Assembly (NCBI GenBank): GCA_944319875.1
Contig: CALUFR010000069.1
Location: forward strand, 1-60,072
Reading direction: 5' to 3'
Length of the DNA stretch: 60,072 bases
Origin: an uncultured Bacteroides sp.
GTDB taxonomy: Bacteria > Bacteroidota > Bacteroidia > Bacteroidales > Bacteroidaceae
Shown here: in pieces, positions 44,930 to 54,451 of the stretch
Position numbering within the stretch: the first letter of the stretch is position 1
Layout: each line of letters begins with the position of its first letter
Program-made: the position numbers and the translations under genes
The notes under the pieces: model-generated
Database searches by the model: none
What the model was told of the DNA's origin: nothing
Seen by the model: only the letters and a program-made list of their open reading frames with translations

Positions 44930-46180
44930 TCATCGCACACTACGCAAGGCTTTGTAGCGCTTGTATGACTCTATGACGTGGCGGCGGCTTTGCAGGATTT
45001 GCCAGCGATAGACGAGGCAGGTAGTCAGGAAGTAGATGCCTGTCTGAAGCCAAAGAGCCTGGTATTCGAAAGCTACTTCATTCAGTGTGGCTCCCATGCT
45101 GTTGATGCGTACGTAGCCATTGATGCCGAAGGTCGAAGGGAAAAGATACGAGAAATAACGCCAGAAGGGAGGGATGGAGGCGCCCGGCCACGAGATGCCC
45201 GACAGGAACAGTAGCGGCACGGAGGTGAAGACGAACAGCAGCATGCACGTCTCGCGGTTGCGGATGGCGATGGAGGCCGTCATCGAGAAGAAGATGCAGG
45301 CGCTCAGATAGGGCAGGATAAAGAGCGTCAGTTCGCCGGGCAGGGCTATCCGGTTGAGGCTGAAGAGCCAGGGCACGACACAGAGCACATAGACCGCCAC
45401 AAGTGCATAGATGAGGAAGTAGCTCAATCCTTTGCCCATGACGATGCGCAACGTCCCGTTGTAGTGGCGGTTGATGGGCACCAGGTCGCGGAACTGGTTC
45501 TTCTCTCGCGCCGTTCCTGCCGATAGGCCGATGCCCAGCAGAAGCGTCTGCTGGATAACCAATATCAGCACGGCCGGTATCAGGAAGGCGGCAAAACCAT
45601 TGGTGGGGTTATAGAGGGCTATATCCTTGTATTCGATGGGGTAGGCCGTAATCTCGTCCTGGCGGTCGGTGGTGTTTCCGGCACGGGCTATTTTGATTTC
45701 CTTGTTCATCTCGAGCGACACTTCCGTGTTGGCGCTCAGCATAGCCTTGTAGTACAACAGCCCGCTCATGTCGCAGAAGATGCTTACCTGAGTCTGACGT
45801 CCGGCGGCGATGTCGTCGCTGAAGGTTTCGGGGATGTAGACGATGCCGTAAGCATCCCGGTTGCGCAAGGCCAGCTTGGCTTCCTCCATGTCGGCGCAAT
45901 GGGACGCCACGCGGATGTCAGGACTGGCGTCGAGCATCCGGACATACTGGCGGCTCAGCGAGCTACGCGAGTCGTCCACCACCACGGCGGGCACGTCGCG
46001 TAGCGTTTCGTTGGTGTAGATGAAGCCATAGATGAGCGGATAGGCCAACGGGACGAGGATGAAGAATATCAGCACACCCTGGTCGCGGAAGGTCGTGCGG
46101 AATTCCTGTCGCCAGATGTAGAACAGGTCGCTGATGCCTTGCTTGATATGTTGTCTGAACGTCGTTTTCTTTTTCATCAC
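44930..46180 (-). CDS. ABC-2 type transporter permease
   Basis: A 416-residue membrane protein of the ABC2_membrane_3 type. One N-terminal helix (IFFILVPLAYPLIYGFIY) is followed by a ~150-residue periplasmic domain and about five more helices, with FLSGISWPGASIPPFW as the conserved late loop. It overlaps the next permease gene upstream by 4 bp. With that permease, HlyD and TolC-like proteins it should form a drug or lipid exporter through both membranes. No ATPase gene is present in the operon. Confidence 0.88.
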   Translation of the reverse strand: MMKKKTTFRQHIKQGISDLFYIWRQEFRTTFRDQGVLIFFILVPLAYPLIYGFIYTNETLRDVPAVVVDDSRSSLSRQYVRMLDASPDIRVASHCADMEEAKLALRNRDAYGIVYIPETFSDDIAAGRQTQVSIFCDMSGLLYYKAMLSANTEVSLEMNKEIKIARAGNTTDRQDEITAYPIEYKDIALYNPTNGFAAFLIPAVLILVIQQTLLLGIGLSAGTAREKNQFRDLVPINRHYNGTLRIVMGKGLSYFLIYALVAVYVLCVVPWLFSLNRIALPGELTLFILPYLSACIFFSMTASIAIRNRETCMLLFVFTSVPLLFLSGISWPGASIPPFWRYFSYLFPSTFGINGYVRINSMGATLNEVAFEYQALWLQTGIYFLTTCLVYRWQILQSRRHVIESYKRYKALRSVR

Positions 46181-47361
46181 GGTACATATTTATAGTATAT
46201 AAGGGCACCTTTCAGGCGGTTGGCCACGAGGAAGGGTAACATCATGAACAGCAGTAGGGCTATATAGTTAATCCATGAGTAGCTCATGGGGTATCCGTTC
46301 AGCGCCTGATCCACGTAGATGAGGAAGTAGTGGCGCAGGGGGAAAAGATTGGCCAAGGCCTGTAGGGTAGGGTGCATGCCCATGGCGGGGAAAGAAAGCC
46401 CGCACATCGAGAAGGAAAGCACGCCCCAAAGCGAAGCAAAGCTCAGGCCTAAGCGAAGCGTAGGCAGGGTGCCTATCATCAGGACGCCCATGCCTTGCGA
46501 AGCCAACACCAGGCATAGGGTGGCGAAGAGCATCGGCAGGATGCCGCTATTGCAGGGGAAATGCAGGAAGCCGTAAAGATAGACATTGTACAAGATGCCC
46601 ATCAGGAAAAATACAGCCGTGTGAGGAAGCAGCTTTCCGGCCAGTGAGATCCAGATGGAGTTGTTGCCCGTACGCAACCATTGGCGGGAGGTGCGGTCCT
46701 TGATTTCCACACCGATGGAGAATACCGTCACCATGAAAATCATCAGCATCAGTACCCCGGGCGCAAAGGTGTTGTTCAGATAGATGGAGTAGTTGATCCA
46801 CGGGTTGTTCAACGGATGGGTGTCGATGACAATGGGTTGCAGGAAGCCCATGGCCTGATCCTCCGTGGCTCCTTTGGCGTAGAGCACGGAGCGTGCGGCG
46901 GCTCCCGAGGCCAGTTCGCTCATCGTTTTCATGTCTTTATAGAGCAGCGAGCCGGCAATGAGCAACGTGTTGTTGGTGTAGAATGAAACTTTGGGTTGTC
47001 GTTGCGCCTGAGCTTTGGCGGTGGTTCCTTGGGGGATGTAATAAAATCCATAGATGTCGCCCCTCTGCATGGCTTGCCGTGCTTCTGTCACGTTGGGATA
47101 GTGGGCCACGACGGCCGTCTGCCCGAACGCGTCCAGATTGCGTGTCAACTGGCGCGAGGTGCTTGTCATGTCTTCGTCCACTATGCCCACGGGCATGTCT
47201 GTAGGCAGGCCGGAACCCATCAGTGTGGTGAAGAATATGTAGCAGAACAGCGGTGCCCCTACCATGCAGAACAGGTAGAGCGGACGCGAGACGAGGCGCT
47301 TTCCTTCGCGTCTCATCACGTTCCACAAGGCTTTGTATTTCGCGGCGTTTTTGTTTTTCAT
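46177..47361 (-). CDS. ABC-2 type transporter permease
   Basis: A 394-residue paralogue of the adjacent permease, with the same layout: first helix (LYLFCMVGAPLFCYIFFTTL), large periplasmic domain (about residues 55-185) and five C-terminal helices. The late block MCGLSFPAMGMHPTLQALA matches the family loop. It probably forms a heterodimer with its neighbour. It starts 18 bp after the HlyD gene ends. Confidence 0.88.
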   Translation of the reverse strand: MKNKNAAKYKALWNVMRREGKRLVSRPLYLFCMVGAPLFCYIFFTTLMGSGLPTDMPVGIVDEDMTSTSRQLTRNLDAFGQTAVVAHYPNVTEARQAMQRGDIYGFYYIPQGTTAKAQAQRQPKVSFYTNNTLLIAGSLLYKDMKTMSELASGAAARSVLYAKGATEDQAMGFLQPIVIDTHPLNNPWINYSIYLNNTFAPGVLMLMIFMVTVFSIGVEIKDRTSRQWLRTGNNSIWISLAGKLLPHTAVFFLMGILYNVYLYGFLHFPCNSGILPMLFATLCLVLASQGMGVLMIGTLPTLRLGLSFASLWGVLSFSMCGLSFPAMGMHPTLQALANLFPLRHYFLIYVDQALNGYPMSYSWINYIALLLFMMLPFLVANRLKGALIYYKYVP

Positions 47362-47379
47362 TCTTCGTTCGGTTTACTT

Positions 47380-48366
47380 TTATTTCTCCAGCACAACGCT
47401 CATTCCCGGGCGCAGGCCTTCCACCTTTTCTACGGGACTTGCCTTCACTTCGAATGTTTTCAAGTCGAATTGACCGGTCGTTTTGGTGGCTTTCCAGGCG
47501 GCGTATGTGCCGAGGTCCTTCATGTAGTACACCTTCAGGCGGATGTCGTGGTCAAGAGCCGGGACATAAGCATCGAACTCCGTGCCGATGGTCATGCCTT
47601 TTAGCAAGTCTTCGCGTACATTGAAGCTCACCCACATGTCTTCCATGATGGCGATATTCATGATGGGAGCCCCCGTCCCGACGAGTTCGCCCACTTTGGG
47701 AAATATTTCGGACACCTCACCGTCGGCTTGGGCGATGAGATATGTCTCGGCAATGTACGATTGCACTTCGGCCACGGCTCCTTGCGCACGCTGAACCAAG
47801 GCGGCCGCGGCGGCTTTGTCTTCGCGTTCGGCACCGTTTCGGGCCATCTCGTATTGTGATTTGGCCGCCTTCTCGGTGGCAAGGGCGGCATCGCGTTGGG
47901 CCGTCACTTCGTCCAGTTTCTGGGCGGACATCACTCCCTGGTCGTGGAGGTTCTTTACGCGTTTGTATGACTTCTCCGCAATGACAACTCCCGCACGGGC
48001 TTTCTGCCACATCTCATAGGCGCCCTGGATTTGTTCCTGGCGTGCGCCTTTGATGGCTTTCTCGTTCTGAGCCTGTGCGGCGGCTTCGGCGGCTTGTGCC
48101 TGCTTCAGCTTGGCTTGCACGTCGGGGGCTTCCAGCAAAGCGAGTGTGTCGCCGGCATGTACTTTTTGTCCTTCCGTCACGCGGAATTCCAGGATGCGTC
48201 CGGGCACTTTGCTTGACACGCGGTATTCGTTGACTTCGGCTTGTCCTTGGACGATTTCCGGTCCTTTTCGGAGCATGAAGAATCCGACAAGGGCTACTAC
48301 TGCGATGACTCCCACCAGCGTGAGGAACGCCAGCAGCATGTTAGTGTTTTGTGATTTGGTATCCAT
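47380..48366 (-). CDS. HlyD/EmrA-type membrane fusion protein
   Basis: A 328-residue periplasmic adaptor. One N-terminal anchor helix (LTLVGVIAVVALVGFFML) is followed by a lipoyl-like half (EYRVSSKVPGRILEF), a long alpha-hairpin coiled coil (about residues 75-175) and the second half (IAQADGEVSEIFPKVGELVG). It bridges the inner-membrane permeases and the outer-membrane TolC-like channel encoded on either side. Confidence 0.92.
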   Translation of the reverse strand: MDTKSQNTNMLLAFLTLVGVIAVVALVGFFMLRKGPEIVQGQAEVNEYRVSSKVPGRILEFRVTEGQKVHAGDTLALLEAPDVQAKLKQAQAAEAAAQAQNEKAIKGARQEQIQGAYEMWQKARAGVVIAEKSYKRVKNLHDQGVMSAQKLDEVTAQRDAALATEKAAKSQYEMARNGAEREDKAAAAALVQRAQGAVAEVQSYIAETYLIAQADGEVSEIFPKVGELVGTGAPIMNIAIMEDMWVSFNVREDLLKGMTIGTEFDAYVPALDHDIRLKVYYMKDLGTYAAWKATKTTGQFDLKTFEVKASPVEKVEGLRPGMSVVLEK

Positions 48367-48425
48367 TTATTTAATTGATAATAGGTTGACAATATGAAAA
48401 TTGAGGATTGGAGTATCTCGTTTCT

Positions 48426-49916
48426 TTAATACTCCATCGCGCCAAGCTCTCCGGTCGCTCTCCTCAGATAGAGGTCGGTCAGCTTCACGTCGATTTGCGC
48501 GTCGATTTTTTCCGATTGGGCGGACAACCAGGCCGTATGCGCTTCCAGTACGTTGCTGGCCGGGATGACTCCTTCCTCGAAGCCGAGGGTGGCATAGCGC
48601 AGGTTCTCGTCGGCTTTCTCCAGATTTTTCTCGGCCATGGTCAGCTTCTTGGCCGTTTCGTTCACCTTAAAAGCCGCCTGGTTTACCTGTAGCTGGATTT
48701 TTTCTTTGGCTTCTTCCAGTTGGTATTGGGCGATGCGCGCTTCGGATTTGGCCGCTTTCACCTTGTGGATGCCCTCGCCCCAATGCCACAGGGGGACGGA
48801 CACCATCACTCCGACATTCCACATCCCCTTGAACTTCTTTTCAAAGCTGTTCAGCACGGAGGGGCTCGTGGCGATATAGTTTCCCATCAGGGCGATGGAG
48901 GGAAGATAGCCCGAACGGGCGATGTTTACTTTCTGCTCGTAGATTTTGGACGCCAGTTCCAGGCTTCGCACCTCGGGGCGTATGGCATAGACGCTCTCCA
49001 TGTTGATTTGGGAGCTTGTGATATTGGCTTCGTCCAGGTTTTCCTCCTGTTCGTCGGCCAGTGTGATGTCGGCGGTCAGGTCGAGGCCGCAGAGTTGGCA
49101 CAACAACATGCGCGAGAGGCTCAGCCCGTCTTCTACCTTGGTCAAGGTCATTTCCGCTTCATTCACCTTCACTTTCACGGAGAGGCCGTCGGCTTTCGTG
49201 GCCACTCCTTCGTTGATCATCTTGTCCACATCGCTTTCCAGCTTCTGTAGTAATTCCAGATAGCCTTCGGCGAGTTTCTTTTTGTGGACAAGCGATATGA
49301 CTTGCCAATAGGCCTGATCTGTTTCCAGTATGACGTCCTGCATGCCCGTGCCATGTTGCTGGCGTGCCAGTTCTTCGGCGTATTTGGTGATTTTGTTATA
49401 GGCGCGTATTTTGCCGCCCATGTACAGAGGTTGCGTCAGGGTGACGGCTCCGGCGAAGATGTTTCGTGTGTCGGTGCGCAGGGCGTCGACCAGCGAATTT
49501 CCCACGCTATTCAGCGGTGTGGCCAGGTCGGCGCTTCCGAAGGCCTTCACCAGTTGCACGAATTGAGGGTTTGTCATCAAGCCCGGGTTTTGCGCCACCA
49601 TATTTTGTATGCCGTTTTGCAGAGCTCCGCTCAGGTTGGTGCCTATGTTGGAGAGGGCATCCTTTTGCGAGTCGCTCAGCAACGATAATTCTTTCTGATT
49701 GCGGATGTAGGCGCCGGTCGCGTCAAATTTAGGCAGGTAGTTGGCGAATGCCGCTTTCCGCTGATGTTGGGCGGCCTTGATTTTCTCTTGGCTGATCAAT
49801 AGTGCTTTGTTGTTGGCCATGGCCAATGCACGACAACTATCCAGGGATAGCACCCGTTGTGCTCCCGCCGTATAGGTGGATATCACTAACAAAGTGAAGC
49901 ATAGGAACTTTTTCAT
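48426..49916 (-). CDS. TolC-family outer membrane efflux protein
   Basis: A 496-residue protein with a signal peptide (MKKFLCFTLLVISTYTAGAQ) and the outer membrane efflux fold. LSLDSCRALAMANNKALL is the usual opening, and two long helical repeats follow. Trimers form a channel through the outer membrane and periplasm. It is first in the export operon, followed by hlyD and two permeases. The ATG at 49916 opens the signal peptide; the longer in-frame reading to 49985 adds a non-signal stretch. Confidence 0.92.
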   Translation of the reverse strand: MKKFLCFTLLVISTYTAGAQRVLSLDSCRALAMANNKALLISQEKIKAAQHQRKAAFANYLPKFDATGAYIRNQKELSLLSDSQKDALSNIGTNLSGALQNGIQNMVAQNPGLMTNPQFVQLVKAFGSADLATPLNSVGNSLVDALRTDTRNIFAGAVTLTQPLYMGGKIRAYNKITKYAEELARQQHGTGMQDVILETDQAYWQVISLVHKKKLAEGYLELLQKLESDVDKMINEGVATKADGLSVKVKVNEAEMTLTKVEDGLSLSRMLLCQLCGLDLTADITLADEQEENLDEANITSSQINMESVYAIRPEVRSLELASKIYEQKVNIARSGYLPSIALMGNYIATSPSVLNSFEKKFKGMWNVGVMVSVPLWHWGEGIHKVKAAKSEARIAQYQLEEAKEKIQLQVNQAAFKVNETAKKLTMAEKNLEKADENLRYATLGFEEGVIPASNVLEAHTAWLSAQSEKIDAQIDVKLTDLYLRRATGELGAMEY

Positions 49917-49987
49917 TGCATTCATACGTATATATACTTTCATTATGTTGCCGCATAGGTGCGACAATGATTGCATAAACAACAATG

Positions 49988-49995
49988 CAAAGGTA
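49988..49995 (-). promoter_or_regulatory. -7 promoter element of the export operon
   Basis: TACCTTTG on the minus strand, matching TAnnTTTG, 72 bp before the chosen TolC-family start. No -33 TTTG at 20 bp. Confidence 0.45.
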
Positions 49996-50063
49996 AAAAA
50001 GTTCTGATTACTTGGTGGAAAAAAAGTGTTAACTTACGTTTTTGGGGGATATATGAATAAAGA

Positions 50064-50092
50064 AAGGTGGAGATTTCGACAATCCCCACCTT
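50064..50092 (-). terminator. Terminator of the coiled-coil membrane protein gene
   Basis: On the minus strand AAGGTGG...CCACCTT forms a 12-bp stem with one mismatch and a short loop, then TTCTTTATTC. It lies 28 bp past the stop at 50120. Confidence 0.7.
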
Positions 50093-50119
50093 ATTTATAT
50101 ATACTATATTATTATACGG

Positions 50120-50992
50120 TTATTTGAGGGAGAAGCTCTGTGAGCCGATCAGCGTGCCGTCCGCAAAGATATCTACGCGATAGCTTCCGGCATACAGATA
50201 TTCCTCCACGTCCCAATATACCGTGACGGCCTGTTCCTCGCCCGTATATTCGATGTATTTCTTGATGGAATAAACCAGGTCGCGGTTTTCGTATGAGAAA
50301 GTGTTCGCGTCACTTTTTGTCAGGACGCTATTGTCGGGCTTGGTGATGCGCACGTACAATGTCTTTTCTCCGGTTTCCGCCGTGATGTTTTTCACGATGC
50401 TGAAGTCTATCTTGAATTTCACGACGTTTTTCACCCGTGTCGTCTCACGCCCGCGCTTGTTCTGGGGCTCGATGCGGATGTTGGTCACGTCGAGTTGCGC
50501 GGCCAATGCCACCTTTTCGTTCAGGGTCTTTTTCTCTTCCGCCAGGCTGTTTATTTGCCTGGAGGCGGCGTTGTACTTGCGTGTGACGTCTTTGATGACT
50601 TCCTGTTGGCGCACGGTCAGTTGGTTGAGCGAGTCAATCTGGTTGATGTAGCTGATCATGACTTTTCTCAGGCTGGCCAGTTCCTTTTTCAACCGCCGTA
50701 TTTCCGAGGCGTTGCTGCTCTTTACGGTTCTCAGTTCTTCCAGGAGGCGTTGGGTCTTCAGCTGTTCCTGCTCCAGCAGGACGGCGAGTGAGTCGTTCGA
50801 CACGGTCAGCTTCAGTTCGTCATATTGTTGCGCGAACCGCGTGTATTCGTTTTCCAGGTCCTCCTTTTCCAGCTCGAATTCCTGCACCAGTTCCCGGTTC
50901 GTCGTTTTCTCCCTGACCAGCAGGATGGTGACTCCCACCAGTAACAAGACGAGTACACTCCCTATGATAATCAGCGATTTGTTTTTGCTCAT
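50120..50992 (-). CDS. Conserved hypothetical membrane-anchored coiled-coil protein
   Basis: A 290-residue protein with one N-terminal membrane helix (SLIIIGSVLVLLLVGVTILL) and no cleavage site. A coiled coil covers about residues 35-165, and a C-terminal beta domain starts near VVKFKIDFSIVKN. The beta region resembles Ig-like or carbohydrate-domain folds but has no known motif. It is probably anchored in the inner membrane with its bulk in the periplasm. I do not recognise a characterised family. It is a single-gene unit with its own -7 element (51061-51068) and terminator. Confidence 0.75.
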   Translation of the reverse strand: MSKNKSLIIIGSVLVLLLVGVTILLVREKTTNRELVQEFELEKEDLENEYTRFAQQYDELKLTVSNDSLAVLLEQEQLKTQRLLEELRTVKSSNASEIRRLKKELASLRKVMISYINQIDSLNQLTVRQQEVIKDVTRKYNAASRQINSLAEEKKTLNEKVALAAQLDVTNIRIEPQNKRGRETTRVKNVVKFKIDFSIVKNITAETGEKTLYVRITKPDNSVLTKSDANTFSYENRDLVYSIKKYIEYTGEEQAVTVYWDVEEYLYAGSYRVDIFADGTLIGSQSFSLK

Positions 50993-51060
50993 TGTTTGAA
51001 TTTACTAAAAGTTATCAATGGCCGAGGCCATCTACTCCGGTTTGATCGTCTATTCCGAGG

Positions 51061-51068
51061 CAAAAATA
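51061..51068 (-). promoter_or_regulatory. -7 promoter element of the coiled-coil protein gene
   Basis: TATTTTTG on the minus strand, 69 bp before the start at 50992. Confidence 0.45.
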
Positions 51069-51164
51069 ATGATTAATTGTCAATCTGTTGGCATGACTCC
51101 GCGAGGAATTCTCTATTTAACTAAAATTATTACGGAAAAATTTCTCTAATTGCCCGTCTCATCG

Positions 51165-51172
51165 TATTTTTG
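51165..51172 (+). promoter_or_regulatory. -7 promoter element of mdh
   Basis: TATTTTTG, a consensus match 39 bp before mdh. A TTTC, one base from the -33 consensus, lies 20 bp upstream (51141-51144). Confidence 0.55.
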
Positions 51173-51211
51173 TGGCAACTTTAAACAACCTAAAAAATAA
51201 AGGAATCAATT

Positions 51212-52153
51212 ATGTCAAAAGTAACCGTAGTAGGCGCCGGTAATGTAGGTGCCACATGTGCTAATGTGTTGGCTTTTAATGAAGTGGCCGACGAAGTGGT
51301 AATGCTGGACGTAAAAGAAGGCGTTTCAGAAGGTAAAGCAATGGATATGATGCAGACGGCTCAATTGCTGGGCTTTGACACGGTGATCACCGGCTGCACC
51401 AACGATTATGAGAAGACCGCCAACTCGGATGTTGTAGTCATCACTTCCGGCATTCCCCGTAAGCCGGGCATGACTCGTGAAGAGCTGATCGGCGTCAATG
51501 CCGGCATCGTGAAGTCCGTGGCACAGAACATCCTGAAGTATTCACCCAATGCCATCCTGGTAGTCATCTCTAACCCGATGGACACCATGACCTATCTGGC
51601 TCTGAAGTCTTTGGGCTTGCCCAAGAACCGCATCATCGGCATGGGTGGCGCGTTGGACAGCTCGCGCTTCAAATATTTCCTCTCTCAGGCCTTGGGATGC
51701 AACGCCAATGAAGTAGAAGGAATGGTTATCGGCGGCCATGGTGATACGACCATGATACCTCTGGCCCGTCTGGCCACTTACAAGGGACAGCCCGTAAGCA
51801 CCCTCTTGAGCGAAGAGAAGCTGAACGAGGTAGTGGCCGCCACGATGGTAGGCGGAGCTACGCTGACCAAGCTTCTGGGCACTTCCGCCTGGTATGCACC
51901 CGGTGCGGCAGGAGCTTATGTCGTAGAGTCCATCCTGCACAATCAGAAGAAGATGATCCCCTGCTCGGTATATCTGGAAGGCGAGTATGGCGAGAGCGAC
52001 ATCTGCATCGGCGTACCTGTAATCCTGGGCAAGAACGGCATCGAGAAGATTGTCGAGCTGGAGCTGACCGCCGACGAGAAAGCCAAATTTGCCGCCAGTG
52101 CCGCCGCCGTCCACAAGACGAATGCCGCCTTGAAGGAAGTGGGAGCGCTTTAA
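51212..52153 (+). CDS. mdh: Malate dehydrogenase
   Basis: A 313-residue NAD-dependent enzyme of the lactate-like MDH group. The nucleotide loop is VVGAGNVGATCANVLA, the substrate arginines are in IPRKPGMTREEL, and the catalytic His is in VIGGHGDTTMIP. It interconverts malate and oxaloacetate; in Bacteroides it runs in the reductive branch toward succinate and propionate. Single gene with its own promoter and a hairpin terminator. Confidence 0.96.
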   Translation: MSKVTVVGAGNVGATCANVLAFNEVADEVVMLDVKEGVSEGKAMDMMQTAQLLGFDTVITGCTNDYEKTANSDVVVITSGIPRKPGMTREELIGVNAGIVKSVAQNILKYSPNAILVVISNPMDTMTYLALKSLGLPKNRIIGMGGALDSSRFKYFLSQALGCNANEVEGMVIGGHGDTTMIPLARLATYKGQPVSTLLSEEKLNEVVAATMVGGATLTKLLGTSAWYAPGAAGAYVVESILHNQKKMIPCSVYLEGEYGESDICIGVPVILGKNGIEKIVELELTADEKAKFAASAAAVHKTNAALKEVGAL

Positions 52154-52185
52154 TCGGATTATTTTAAAAAAAGAAGATACGCATG

Positions 52186-52225
52186 AGCCTTGTAACTTCT
52201 TGAAAGAGGAGTTATGGGGCTTTTG
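52186..52225 (+). terminator. Terminator of mdh
   Basis: Left arm 52186-52200 (AGCCTTGTAACTTCT) pairs along all 15 positions with 52207-52221, counting G-T pairs, with a 6-nt loop and then TTTGTTTTTA. It begins 33 bp after the mdh stop. Confidence 0.7.
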
Positions 52226-52229
52226 TTTT

Positions 52230-52237
52230 TATTTTTG
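52230..52237 (+). promoter_or_regulatory. -7 promoter element of the histidine kinase gene
   Basis: TATTTTTG, a consensus match 39 bp before the kinase start. It lies in the T-rich tail of the mdh terminator, so the match could be by chance. Confidence 0.4.
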
Positions 52238-52275
52238 CAGGAAGATTAAGTAAGAAACCAAGAAGCTGACACGTT

Positions 52276-54306
52276 ATGAAGAGGGAGGTGAATGCGAAAA
52301 GATACATCGTCTGGATGCTTGCGGGCATCCTGACTCTGACGGCTTGCACCGGTGGAGGCGGACGCGAGGATTTGTCCGAGTTCGAGGCTTTTGAGTCTTT
52401 CTTTGCCACTCATGGTGACTCTATCTCGGCGGCTCCGCGCTGGATGAGGGCGGAGACCTTGAAGCGGATGGACGAGGCGGAGGACAGCCTCGTGAAATAC
52501 AATTATTTGTCATTGACCCTGAAGACCTATCTGATGACCTCCCAGATTGACTCGGCATGGCTGGTGCTAAACCGTGTCCAAAATTTCGCGGAAAGCCAGC
52601 CTTTCTCTCGCCGAATGGCCGACTTGCAATCGGAGTGCCTGAATATGAAGGGCAATCTCCTGGCCCGCACGGGTGCGATGGACTCCGCCAAAGCGGCTTT
52701 CCGGCGTGCTTATGAGCGGCGCTTGCAGGGGACTCGCGCGGATGACGTCCCGGACATCCTGATGAATCTGGCCGATGCCTGTAACCGCCTGGGCGAGCTG
52801 GATTTGGGAGCTTTCTGGTATAGAAAGGCCTTGTTCATGTGCGACTCTTTGGACTTGCCCTCCACCAAGCGCACTCCCATCTATTACGGCCTGGCGCAAA
52901 TCTATGTGGCCTTGCGCGACTTCCCCCAGTGCGACTATTATTACAACCTGGCCGGGCGGAATTATGACCGCATGCTCCCTTACGAAAAATACATTTATCT
53001 GAATAACCGGGGCACTTCTTATTACTATCGCGAGGACTATCGGAAGGCGATGACCTATTTCCGCTGGCTCATCGAGCTGACGAGTGGCTATCCGGACATG
53101 GCCTTCGAGCAGAACCTGGGCAGGCTGAACATGAGCGATTGCTTCCTCCAGTTGCAGGAGCCCGACTCCGCATCCCGCTATATGGAAGCATGCCGTCCTT
53201 ACTTTCAAAAGATAGGGATGGCCACGGCCTTGTACTATCTGGACACGCAAACCATTGAGCGGGCCTTGCTTCAGAAGGAGTTTTCCGAGGCCAGGCGCGT
53301 CTTGTCCCAAGGCGTGACTCCGCCCGATATTGACCCCGACATGCTCCACATACGCAATAAATATCTGCAACAATATTTCGAAGAGACGGGCAACTACAAG
53401 CAGGCTTACTATTATCAGAAGAGAAACCTGAGGCTGGACGACTCCATCCGCAACGAGCGCGTGCGGATGCACACGGTCGATCTGGCCTTGCGCTATCAGC
53501 AGGACTCTACGCTCCTGGCCCATCGTGTCATGATACGCGAGGCGGAGAACAAGGTGTTGAGGCTCAGGCAAGGACATCTGATTGTGGGCGGCATAGCGAT
53601 CGTGGCCCTTCTGGCGGCCTTCTTTCTCTACGTTTATAATAAGAAGAAGCGCGCGCTGATGCAGGCGGAAAGCCGCCGCATGGTTTCATCCTTGCGCCTG
53701 GAGAATATCCGCAACCGCCTCTCTCCCCATTTCATCTTCAATGTCCTGAACCAGGAGATGCTGAGTTGCAAGCAGGAAGAGCGTCAGGAGCTGGCCTCCC
53801 TGGTCAAGCTGATGCGGCGGAATCTGGAGTTGGCCGAACAATTGTGCGTCACGTTGGAGGAAGAGCTGGATTTTGTCAACACCTACCTCGACCTGGAGCG
53901 TCGTTCCTTGGGCGATAACTTCTGCTTCGAGATGCGCATTGAGCCGGATGTACACCCCGCCCGCGAGTTTTTGCCTTCGATGCTCATCCAGATACCTGTG
54001 GAGAACGCGGTGAAGCACGCTCTGCGAGGCAAGGAAGGCGAGAAGCGCTTGTGGATAGATATCGCCCGCCATGTGTCGGGCGGCCTGAGCGTAGAGATAA
54101 CGGACAACGGCGGAGGCTATCGCCCCAATAGCCTCCATCGGGGCACGGGCACCGGCATGAAGGTCATCATGCAGACCATACAGATTCTGAACGCCAAGAA
54201 CAAGCGGGCACTGGAGGTGGAGATCCATAACGTCACCCTTCCGGGCGGAGAGACGGGATGCAGAGTCTCTTTCTTCTTGCCCGCCGGTTACGATTACCGC
54301 CTTTGA
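52276..54306 (+). CDS. LytS-type sensor histidine kinase with periplasmic TPR domain
   Basis: A 676-residue kinase. The N-terminus (IVWMLAGILTLTAC) looks like a lipoprotein signal or anchor. TPR-type helices fill about residues 35-420, then a membrane helix (LIVGGIAIVALLAAFFLYVY) near residue 435. The His_kinase domain has the phosphorylated His485 in RLSPHFIFNVLNQ, and an ATPase part with QIPVENAVKHAL and ITDNGGGYRPNSL. It should sense a periplasmic signal and phosphorylate the regulator encoded 145 bp downstream. Signal and targets are unknown. Confidence 0.9.
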   Translation: MKREVNAKRYIVWMLAGILTLTACTGGGGREDLSEFEAFESFFATHGDSISAAPRWMRAETLKRMDEAEDSLVKYNYLSLTLKTYLMTSQIDSAWLVLNRVQNFAESQPFSRRMADLQSECLNMKGNLLARTGAMDSAKAAFRRAYERRLQGTRADDVPDILMNLADACNRLGELDLGAFWYRKALFMCDSLDLPSTKRTPIYYGLAQIYVALRDFPQCDYYYNLAGRNYDRMLPYEKYIYLNNRGTSYYYREDYRKAMTYFRWLIELTSGYPDMAFEQNLGRLNMSDCFLQLQEPDSASRYMEACRPYFQKIGMATALYYLDTQTIERALLQKEFSEARRVLSQGVTPPDIDPDMLHIRNKYLQQYFEETGNYKQAYYYQKRNLRLDDSIRNERVRMHTVDLALRYQQDSTLLAHRVMIREAENKVLRLRQGHLIVGGIAIVALLAAFFLYVYNKKKRALMQAESRRMVSSLRLENIRNRLSPHFIFNVLNQEMLSCKQEERQELASLVKLMRRNLELAEQLCVTLEEELDFVNTYLDLERRSLGDNFCFEMRIEPDVHPAREFLPSMLIQIPVENAVKHALRGKEGEKRLWIDIARHVSGGLSVEITDNGGGYRPNSLHRGTGTGMKVIMQTIQILNAKNKRALEVEIHNVTLPGGETGCRVSFFLPAGYDYRL

Positions 54307-54451
54307 GCCGAAAAGAAAAAATGCCGGATAATCCCTTATTTTCACATAATAATCCATGTTTAAGAACAGATAGTCCAATGTTCCTCGTTTCGTTTCTTGC
54401 ATCGGATTGATTTAATCTCTATATTCGTTAACGGAAACAACGACAATTTGT

